From Owenia fusiformis (lineage: Eukaryota > Annelida > Polychaeta > Sabellida > Oweniidae), in assembly GCA_903813345.2 (NCBI GenBank), contig CAIIXF020000006.1, positions 31,912,024 to 31,976,023 on the forward strand: DNA of 64,000 nt, in the 5' to 3' direction. The first letter of the stretch is position 1, and each line of letters starts with the position of its first letter. The notes beneath the pieces were generated by a model. The model ran no database searches. It was not told the DNA's origin and saw only the letters and a program-made list of their open reading frames with translations. A program made the position numbers and the translations under genes. Below are positions 49,101 to 61,100 of this stretch, piece by piece.

Positions 49101-52100
49101 ATATATCTACCCTTTACATTGACATGGATTTTTACAGTGTAGGACACCTGAAATTATTTGTAAAGCTAGGAAATGGGTGAAAAGTGAATTTCGCGAGACA
49201 AAAGTGACGGCCATTTTGAAAATAGGCGAGCTTTTGAACCAGGAGTCATAGGGGAGTTTTCTGTATCGATCTTGAACAGAAATAACTTAAAACAGGAATC
49301 CTATAGACAGAGGTTTCAAAACGTGCCACTATTGTTGACGGACGGACGGACGGACGGACGGACAGACAGATGGACAAGTGAGTGATTGCAAAAGCTCACC
49401 ATGTGAGCTAATAAAAAGGTTGATCCTTTGACACACTTATCGATTTGGAGACTGGATTTTGTCTGTGCCACATTATTTGACACTGAAAGCTCTATCTTGC
49501 ATGAGTACTATAGTATCTACAATAGTAGTATACTATAGTATCTACAATGTTAGACTGATTGTTCTTGGCATAATATTGTAATGATAACTTCAATGTGAAG
49601 TGAACAAGGCATTAATATGCAAAATGTCAACACTTGCCATTTATTACAGACTCCGTAAAAAACTTGTCAAAGATGCCAAACACCAACCTCCATCCACAAA
49701 AAAGTTGGAAACTTTAACAGTATGTCACAACTTCTGGTGGTGACATAAAAACAGCAATTCTCTAAAATAGCAAATCACACCGGACAAACATATTCATCAA
49801 GGACATTTAATGACAGAAATAACTGGGCAGTTACATCGTCTCCTTTTGGACATAACATGTCATAACAAGCCATTAACATGCAAAATGTCACTACCTGACA
49901 TTTGTTACAGGTGACTGCAACAGACGCCAAACACCAACTGCCGTCCAAAAAAAGTTGGAGACTATAACAATATGTCACCACTTCTGGTGGTGATGTAAAA
50001 AACAGAAACTCCCCAGAGTAGCAAACCCCATCGAACAAAACATATTTTATTTTTAATCACTCATCATTTTGCATGTACCAGTAAATCGAACAAAAAGCAT
50101 TTTTGTTTCTACTGTTTTCAGGCATTAATGACAACTTCGTCATGAACACGCCTAAGGGACTGCTCCCTGCATTCAATGCAAGAACTGGGGCTAATGTATG
50201 GAACTTCACAATCATCCCAACTGACCCTAATGACCCTGCCATGGCCACTTGGCTCAATGGAACTACTGATGGAGTTGGCTCAGGGAATGCATGGGCTCCA
50301 CTAAGTGGTGATTCTGAACTAGGTAAAACATTTAATGATGAATTGGATACCCCAAGGGAAACATTAGGAAAATATAATTACACAAAGCTATTGCATCACA
50401 TTATAATGTGAGTGATGCAAACATTAGAGCTAAGCTAGTGGAAAGTTATTTTGGAACTACATAAAAAAGCTGATTTATATGAACAGGATTACAAAAGGAA
50501 CAAAAGAACAAGGAACAATAAATTCTCATAGTTTTCTATACTATATTAAATTTGAAGACAGGCTACACTGTAAGTAGGCTTTGACAAATGAAGACTATTA
50601 TATGGTTTGTAGGTATTGTTTATGCCCCCACTTCCTCAGCCTCAGGAGAGCACCAAGGTATTCACAGACCAGGGGATAACCATTACTGCAACTCTGTGGT
50701 TGCCCTTAATGCCACTACGGGGGCCTTGGTCTGGTTCAAACAGCTGGTCCATCATGACATATGGGACTATGTGAGTAACAATTATGAAAGCTCATGGTAG
50801 TATGAGACTATGTGAGTAACAATTATAAAAGCTCATGGCAGTATGAGACTGTGAGTAACAATTATGAAAGCTGATGACAGTATGAGACTATGTGAGTAAC
50901 AATTATGAAAGCCTATGACATATGAGACTATGTGAGTGACAATTATGAAAGCTGATGACATATGAGACTATGTGAGTAACAATTATGAAAGCTGGTGACA
51001 TATGAGACTATATGAGTGACAATTATGAAAGCTGATGACATATGAGACTATGTGAGTAACAATTATGAAAGCTGGTGACATATGAGACTATATGAGTGAC
51101 AATTATGAAAGCTGATGACATATGAGACTATGTGAGTAACAATTATTAGAGCTGATGACATATGAGACTATGTGAGTAACAATTATGAAAGCTGATGACA
51201 TATGAGACTATGTGAGTAACAATTATGAAAGCTTATGACATATGAGACTATGTGAGTGACAATTATGAAAGCTTATGACATATGAGACTATGTGAGTAAC
51301 AATTATGAAAGCTGGTGACATATGAGACTATATGAGTGACAATTATGAAAGCTGATGACATATGAGACTATGTGAGTGACAATTATGAAAGCTGATGACA
51401 TATGAGACTATATGAGTGACAATTATGAAAGCTGATGACAGTATGAGACTATGTGAGTGACAATTATGAGAGCTGATGACATATGAGCCTATGTGAATGA
51501 CAATTATGAAAGCTGATGACATATGAGACTTTATGAGTGACAATTATGAAAGCTCATGACAGTATGAGACTATGTGAGTGACAATTATGAGAGCTGATGA
51601 CATATGAGACTATGTGAATGACAATTATGAAAGCTGATGACATATGAGAGAGACTATGTGAGTGACAATTATGAGAGCTGATGACATATAAGACTATGTG
51701 ATTAACAATTATGAAAGCTGATGACAGTATGAGACTATGAATGACAATTATGAAAGCTTATGACATATGAGACTATATGAGTGACAATTATGAAAGCTGA
51801 TGACACATGAGAGAGACTATGTGAGTAACAATTATGAGAGCTGATGACATATGAGACTATGTGAGTAACAATTATGAAAGCTGATGACATATGAGACTAT
51901 GTGAGTAACAATTATGAAAGCTGATGACAGTATGAGACTATGTGAGTAACAATTATGAAAGCTGGTGACATATGAGACTATGTGAGTAACAATTATGAAA
52001 GCTGGTGACATATGAGACTATGTGAGTAACAATTATGAGAGCTGATGACAGTATGAGACTATGTGAGTAACAATTATGAAAGCTGATGACATATGAGACT

Positions 52101-55100
52101 ATGTGAGTAACAATTATGAAAGCTGATGACAGTATGAGACTATGTGAGTAACAATTATGAAAGCTGATGACAGTATGAGACTATGTGAGTAACAATTATG
52201 AAAGCTGGTGACATATGAGACTATGTGAGTAACAATTATGAAAGCTGATGACATATGAGACTATGTGAGTAACAATTATGAAAGCTGGTGACATATGAGA
52301 CTATGTGAGTGACAATTATGAAAGCTGATGACATATGAGACTATGTGAGTAACAATTATGAAAGCTGGTGACATATGAGACTATGTGAGTAACAATTATG
52401 AGAGCTGATGACAGTATGAGACTATGTGAGTAACAATTATGAAAGCTGATGACATATGAGACTATGTGAGTAACAATTATGAAAGCTGATGACAGTATGA
52501 GACTATGTGAGTAACAATTATGAAAGCTGATGACAGTATGAGACTATGTGAGTAACAATTATGAAAGCTGGTGACATATGAGACTATGTGAGTAACAATT
52601 ATGAAAGCTCAGTCAGTAAAGGGAAAATGTTTGATAAGTTAATTCCTTCCTTACAATAAATTACTAGACATGAAAATAAAAATAGCATCCATTTATCTTA
52701 TTCTAGGATCTTAATGCCCAACCTACAGTAGGTATCATAACTCGTGGAGGTGAAAGACGGAAGGTTGTACTACAGGTATGCCATGTTTATATAAATGAAT
52801 TAATAAAAAGGATAGAGAGTGTAAAATATAAGAAGCAAACTTTTAAAGGCCCAATATAAAGTTTAAACCACTTTGGCTTACCTAATGATATCAAAATGTG
52901 ATATATGAAACTTCAATTCAAATTTAATTTAATAGCAGTTAAAACATGGAAAAGTACAACAAATTGTGAATTTATTTCAAACAAAAATAACAGTTGTCAC
53001 AAACATATTGTTAAGCAATACTTTAAAATCAACCCATAACTTACATCCTAACCTATTTTGTGTTGAAAATTTCATAAATTTGGTTGAAAAATAAGCAAGA
53101 AATCCAGTCATAAGCCTAGGAAAATGGTTCGATAAAAACTTTTTTCAACCTAGATAGGCCAACAACATTGCTAGATTAGTATATTGTTATTTTACTGTAT
53201 AACGGAATGGAGTACCTGTATTTATCAATGTATAATGCCAAGGACCCTTGTAGCCACTGAGGCAATATAATAATTTGCTTCCCTTATATTCAGGGTACCA
53301 AGATGGGTTTCTTGTTTGTGCTGGATGCCCTGACTGGAGAGCCTGTATTCCCAATAGAGGAGAGGCCTGTACCAGCAAGTACTGTAAGTTCCAAATATAA
53401 GAGAGACCTTTATATGAGCCAGTTTTCAAAGTTGCCCATTAATGCCTGGGTCACATTTGCGGCTATTCATTGAATGGCACATGGCTGATTGAGGACTTTG
53501 TTCAAGATTATATTCAGTTTTGAACAAAATACTCAATTGGCCAGAGCCAGGTGATGAATCACCACAAATATGAACCAGGCATAAGGGGAGGCCTGTATAA
53601 ATGCCAGTTTGCCTAGTTCCCAATGTATAAGGGCCAGTTTGGTAAGTTCCCAATTAAGGAAACCGGTATAAGGGCCAGTTTGGTAAGTTCCCAATTAAGG
53701 AAACCGGTATAAGGGCCAGTTTGGTAAGTTCCCAATTAAGGAAACCTGTATAAGGGCCAGTTTGGTAAGTTCCCAATTAAGGAAACCTGTATAAGGGCCA
53801 GTTTGGTAAGTTCCCAATTAAGGAAACCTGTATAAGGGCCAGTTTGGTAAGTTCCCAATTAAGGAAACCTGTATAAGGGCCAGTTTGGTAAGTTCCCAAT
53901 TAAGTAAACCTGTATAAGGGCCAGTTTGGTAAGTTCCCAATTAAGGAAACCTGTAAAAGGGTCAGTTGGTAAGTTTTCAATTAAGGAAACCTGTATGAGA
54001 GCCAGTTTGGTAAGTTCCCCATTAAGGAGAGACCTGAATGTGAGTTAGTTTGGTAAATTCCACATAAAGAAAAGACCTGTTTAAGCGGCAATTTGGTAAG
54101 TTCCGCATAAAGGAGAGACATGCATTTGTGCCAGTTTGGTAAGTTTCCCATAAAGGAGAGACTTGTATAAGGGCCAGTTTGGTAAGATCCTCATTAAGGA
54201 GAGACCTGTTTGTGGAACAGTTTGGTAAATTCCCCATAAAGGAGAGACCTATGTTACCCTTTGCATTCGTTCAACTTCACTTCTTAAAAGAGAGCTTCTT
54301 CTTCACTCTTTCAGTTTACAATAAATCTCTGATCTCAGCGAGCCAATCAGAGTTCGTCGTCAAAATACGAATGACTTTCTATATGGTCATTTCCTATGAC
54401 ATCACAGCATAGTTAATGAGCATGTATTAAGCATGCGTTCCTTCCACTTCGCTGATTGGTTGGGAAATGGTCAATGTGGTAGATTTGAAATGATTTATTA
54501 CCCGGGCTGTAACAGGCACCAATCTTTGGGATGGGGCTGCTAATATAGTCTGTACTAGGCAGAGGGTAGTTTATAACTAGACTCTGTGGGCAGGGTAGGA
54601 ATGTGTGTGAGCCACATAAAGGAGAATGTTGTAATGTTGGCAATTTGAACTTAGTGGCCTCATTGAAATTTCTTCAAAGTGAATTCAAAATAAAGTAACA
54701 TACCTTTTAAGTTCAGGTCCTGACTTCCGGCATAACCAGTTTGCCATTAATGCAGCCCAGTAAATTGATTTTTGCCTTTACAACAAAATATTCAAAATGA
54801 CCATAACCATTTAGATTAGTTGGTAATATATTGTACATGTATTGTACATGTGTACAATATATTGTACATGTGTTGCGTTCAGGTTCCTGGAGAAATAGTG
54901 AGCCCTACTCAACCATTCCCTGTAGATGACTATCTGAGAATGTCTGCTGAGAGCATCAACATGAGGGCTGGCCAGGACCTCTGGGGGAGGACCATCGAAG
55001 GAGAGATCTACTGTGAGAATGAATTCATGGATGGGATCAATCCAGATGGCAGAGTAAGTACACTCTCATGCCCAGAAAACATACGCAAAAATGCAGCTTA

Positions 55101-58100
55101 TGGCAGCAATAATCATAACTAGACTTTGGAAATTGAACAAGTTCAATTTCAGACTCCAGATTAAGACCTTTTTTAGCCGAGTCATCCAGAATAAGCCAAG
55201 TCATCCAGAATAAGCTGAGTCATCCAGAATAAGCTGAGTCATCCAGCATAAGCCGAGTCATCCAGAATAAGCAGGTGGATGGCTGGACTGATGGATGAAT
55301 GGATGGATTGATAGGAGAAAGGATAGGACAGAATAGGAAGGAAGGATAGGATAGAATAGGAAGAAAGGATAGGATAGTATAGGGTATGAAGGATAGAATA
55401 GGATACGATAGAATCCGAATAAAGAATAAGATAGGACAGAATAGGAAGGGTAGGATAGGATAGGAAGGAAGGATAGGATAGGAAAGAAGGATAGGATTGG
55501 ATAGGATATACGATAGGATATAGGATAGGATATAGGATAGATATAGGATAGGATATAGGATAGGATATAGGATAGGATATAGGATAGGATAGATAGGATG
55601 GATGGAAGGATTTTTCAATATTTTCTTCACTACTCTTGACTTTCTATCAGGATACCATCATATTGATTTGTTCGATCTTGCGCGTGCTTATTGGCAGGTT
55701 AAAAAAAAGTTTTAAAATGTCATAACTTTTGAACCGGAAGTCGGATCGAAATTTGGTTTGCAGATTCGGATTCCTGTGAAAATTCTACCCTTAATTCATA
55801 ACTCATATGTTAAATTTGGAGAACTTTTTATTGTGACCTACTTTCTGGACGCCATATTTCAAAATCGTTAAGCGTAATCAAAAATCTAATGTCATATCTT
55901 TGCTTTGGCTTTTTCTAAGCTACATGATGAAAAAAAGATTTAGGAGGTACGATAAACAATGACGAAGATAAATGACAGAATGTTGAAAATGTAAGATTTG
56001 ACCTAGTTTTTGACCTTTGACCTAGATAACAATTTGACCCAATTTCCGAGAAACTAGATCTAGGACCTAAATGGAAATATGAAAATTTGAAACAAATCCG
56101 CTTATTGGTATTTGAGCTATCAAAGATTATATTTTTAACGAAAAATGGCGGCCATTTTGAAATTCAGTCGTCATCTTGAAAATTTTTACTTGACTAGAGC
56201 CACTGTGTGAAAATTCCTTCTCGAGCAGAGGTTGTATAAGGCATAAGGCACATACCCATAAGCCTATAAATTTTAATCAAATCCATCAACTGGTATTTGA
56301 GTTATCGGCCAGACAAACAAACGGACGGACGGAAGAACAGATGGTTTTTCTTATATATTTACTTCATTCGGTGAGATAAAAATGTCAATCAACCAATCAA
56401 ACTTTTTATTCCAAATTGAAATGCAATATGGGAAAAGTTTGGCTTTGTGAGGAATAAAATTCTTGTGTCAAAATTAATTGGCATATGTCATAAATACATA
56501 ACTTACAAGTTACTTTTTGATGAAGAACATTTAAGTGATCCAATATTAGTTAGTTAGTATTAGATTCATCTGATGATCTGAGTATCACAGTTGTATCTCT
56601 CTAAACAACCACACAGCAGCTCTGAGCAAACAATTTTAAGACTTGATTAGTAATTACGTGTATATTCCCAGAATATATGTTTGCCTTGAAGGAATAAAAA
56701 GGGATAGAGTGTGTAAAATAATGGATGCAATCTCTCCAAAAAGCATGCTAATGTTTTCTTCAAAATCCTAATTTCTATTTCTGAAAAAATTGATAAAGAA
56801 GTTCATGAAGATTAAAGATACACAAATTGCCCAGAAATGTTCAAATTCATTAGAACTGAAAAAGAAGATATCCCTTCTCAACCATTTATACAAAGTTCTC
56901 TGTTTGCAGATATATAATCCCGCTACTACTACAGCAGGGGAGATCTGGGTACCTGGCAATCACGGGGGCATGAATCTGGGTGGCACAGTAGCACTGGATC
57001 CTGTGAGGAGTATCACAGTTGTATCTCTAAACAACCACCCAGGAGGTCAGTAAATAATCTTAACAAATGGCGAAAAAGTAAGGCCTCCTATGTTAATAAA
57101 TACAGACTCTTTTGGGAAGTATTTTTTATGTAAACCAGATATTGTATAAAAGTAAAACAACACAAAACTAGACAACAGCCACGCCAAAGCGTAGCAAATC
57201 CCATCGAACAGCCATGGCTGGCATTTTTACAAACAAAGTATATAGCAAAAATAGCGGCCATTTTTCAAAATGGCCACCTTCTACCAAAAGTGTCATTAGA
57301 AAGTGTGCCATGCTTATAGTGTAATGTATACCAAATGCTCCACTACTTTTCGTGTTATAGTAAATTATATTAAAATGTATTTCTACCAAAAGTGTAATTA
57401 GACAGTGTGCCATGCTCATAGTGTTCACATACCAAATGCTCCACTACTTTTCGTGTTATAGTAAAATATATTAAAATGTATTTCTACCAAAAGTGTAATT
57501 AGACAGTGTGCCATGCTTATAGTATTCACATACCAAATATGAACAAAATCGCTCCACTACTTTTCGAGTTATTGTAAAATACGTTAAAATGGGCGGCCAT
57601 TTTTCCCTATTTCCCTCCAAACTTTGTTCGATGAGATAATAATAACCAATAATTGGCCAAACAGACAGTGTAAATAAATGCTTCCAGGTATTCACATATA
57701 AAATTTCAACTTACTAGTAATCCATTTACCACCTTCTAAGTTCAAGCAAAAAACACACAAAATGGCCATTTTCATTGTATGCCATTTTCAAAATGTCTGT
57801 CTAATCGCCAAAATGACATACCATACTGTAATACGCTTCCTAATCTTCATAATTAAAATTTCAACAAAATAGCTCTACTACTTTTCCAATTGTAGCAAAG
57901 AATACGTAACAAACATAAAATGGCCAATGACTAGCCTAATCATAAAACGGTGTACCCTTGTTTCCATGTATTCACATATAAAATATAAACAAAATCAATC
58001 CACAACTTTTTGAGTTACAGCAAAAATCGTAAAAATGCATGTTTAATAGCCACCACCTTTAATAGCCACCACCTTTAAATCAACACTAAAATGTTGGCCA

Positions 58101-61100
58101 TTTTGAATCCAGTGGCCATTTTCAAAATTGGCTTTCGAACAGATTTTGTACTCACAAGGCATATGCGTATAAAATATAAAGAATATTGGGCCATCAGAAT
58201 AAGTGTTATGGCCCTGACAGATGGATGGAGGGAGGTATTCTCTATATCCCCCCAAACTTTGTTCGATGAGATATTAAAAAATACCTATTTAATAGAAAAC
58301 AAAACAAAACAGCCACCAATGTGTGTTTCACACAATCAAGTAAAAATGACAACATTCAATGGGCAAAATCGACATATGCGCCACTGTATAGATATTCAAA
58401 TAGTCCACACTGACTTCAGTTGTTCAGCTGGTGCCCAATGGTATGCTCCCAGAGCTGGCCCCTGAATGGTGCAAGAGCCTTAACCAGCCAATAGACATGC
58501 CTTACTGGGAGTGTACTGCATGGAACATGATGGACGACACTGCTGACACAGAGCCCTGCCATAGACCACCTTGGGCTAAGCTCACTGCAGTTGATCTAGA
58601 GAATGGACGCCAGCTATGGAGTGTAACTAATGGGTATACACCTGATGTTGGGGCTGATGAGGCTACTGAGGGTAGCAGGTATTGGATTTGTAATATGGGT
58701 ATAAGAGGGAAACATACGAGTAAAAGAGAATGAGAATAATACAAAGAATTATTAAATAGATCTTCTGAACTTGTTGAATATTGCACAACAAATTAGTTAT
58801 TTTATTGTTATATGATCCTCCAGAAGGTACATTTAAGCAGTTCAACAATTGTGAGATGGGAATGCCATGAAGTGTGTTTTAGCCAAGCATGAATCTTCCA
58901 AAGAACCATTTAATAAGCCAAATACTAACTGCCCCTGTAATAGCCTATATTGCCCACACCTAACATTGACATACAACTCCTTATAGATGGACTGGAGGGG
59001 GTATCCTATTGACAGCAGGGGGGATAGTGATAGTATGTAATACAGAGGACAGACATCTAAGAGCACTGGACATCAACACTGGAGCAACACTCTATGAATC
59101 TGCTCAGCCAATGCCAGCTCATGCAGCAGGGGGACCCATTACATATAAAACAGGTAAACAGAATTCTCATTTACAAAGTGAATGATTTCTCATTAAGACT
59201 CACTATAATAATGCAGTCATTAACTGGCAAAGACAACTCCTGTTTGGCAAATCTGAATCATTTCTGCTATTAAAACACATAGTGTGTAGTTGAATAAATA
59301 AGGCTAAAAGAAAATAATACTCTTTTAATTCATAAGTATTACAATAACTTTAAAAGTGAATTTTTTAAAAGTGACTCCTAAAAAAATGTTATTAAATTGT
59401 AATTCAAATGGTTCACTAGAAAAGAAGTAATGTCATTAACTCTCAACTTTGCAGATAGCCTTAAGTAAGGAGGTATTAAAAATAGGACCCACGGTCCTGT
59501 GCTCACACAGTTTGGAACCTTCAGAGGAATGTATATCCTGACTTTCAAACAAAAATATTGATTTGGATTTGTAGTCTCGAACTTTAAGAAACTTAGACAG
59601 CACAGTTGTGTGACCTAGTTTGATGACCTTTGACCTTGAAAATTTTACTTATTTAGAGCTCAGTAAGGTCTTTTGTGTTTAAGCTGACCAAAATTTACAT
59701 CCAAAAATCAATTTGAAAAATCAACTTTTTTGACCTTTCAAAGGTCACTGAAGGTCAAATCCTAAAACTAATGTCAGATTTGAACTCCTGGTAACTTGTA
59801 GATGATTTTCAAAAAAATAATTGGTCAAATTGAAGCAAGTTGAAAAATAACTTATCTTTACTGTTTTTTTACGTCAAATATCTCAAAAATGGTAAAAATT
59901 TGATGCTGACATATACTGAGCAATATGTAGGGAATGCTTAAATCTAGTTATGATGTAATTCATTGCAAGAAATGATCAAGTATAAGGCAAACTTTGAGAA
60001 ACTTGTCAATCACAAAACCTGCCATTGACTTTATACATAAGAAAGTTTCCTGAAAATGACATAGTCCTACTTTTTGTCAAATTTTATAGAGTAAACACCA
60101 AAACCTGTAATTCCAAGAGCTTTGAAATCTTCAGAGGACATAAGTTGCATATACACCAACTACTACAAGTTATTTGAAAGTTCTACTTCTCGAAAACCGG
60201 GCGAACTTGGGAAATGGCGATGATAAGTCAAATAGGCATTATGGATATGCATAAAATGACTGTGGATATGACTCAATCTGAATAGCAGTTTTAATTTGTG
60301 CAGCCAATGTTGACGGACGGACGGACGGACCAACGGACGGACGCCTGGTCGATCCCATAGGCTCACTGTGTGAGCCAAAAATTACAAAACAAGCTAAATA
60401 TTCTTTTTAATTTTTTTAAAGGATGGACTTCGAAACTTATATTTTCAAATGAAACACCAGGCAGATATCTATATGTGAGCTGTATGCTTTAATAAGTGAC
60501 ATAAACAATTATTCTTATGTAACAATAATTTTGTCCTTGTAGGTGGAAAACAGTATATTGTCACAACAGCAGGTGGCCACAACATGTTTGGAATGCCTGT
60601 AGAAAACAGAATACGTAGCGACTATCTCTATGCATACGCCCTACCTGATGCACCCACCGAATAAATTAGTGATGAACACATATGTTTCATAAGAAAGCAT
60701 AGAGGACATTGAAAAATGTTGATTATAGACCCTTTGCTATAAAATCTTTAGACTTTATGGATATTTTCATATCAAAACACATACATATGCGACTTAGATT
60801 TTCTCTAGTCAGATTTAAAAAAATACAATGCTATGGAAAATCAATTTATTGATTATGTTGAAACTGTTGTCAGGAATAATAACAATTTGTGAAGAGATGT
60901 AGCATATGTTCCAGTACTTTTCAATTCAAGAAAATCCTTGAAAATTTGAAATCAAACCATGAAAAATGTGCCTGGATGACAGTACAGCACAAAAGTTGTG
61001 ACAAAATATGCCTGTAAAATATATGGAATATACAGTATACCCATAAAGTATTGCTAACATTCATAACAAACAAAATACAATATGTAAAGATTACATCACT

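Noticed and set aside
55220-55630. 136-codon minus-strand frame rich in YPILYPIL
   Set aside because: It is the reverse reading of the AGGAT microsatellite.
42641-60664. Bacterial contamination as the source of the PQQ dehydrogenase
   Set aside because: Fourteen phase-consistent introns, a signal-peptide exon and location inside a POLD1 intron exclude it.
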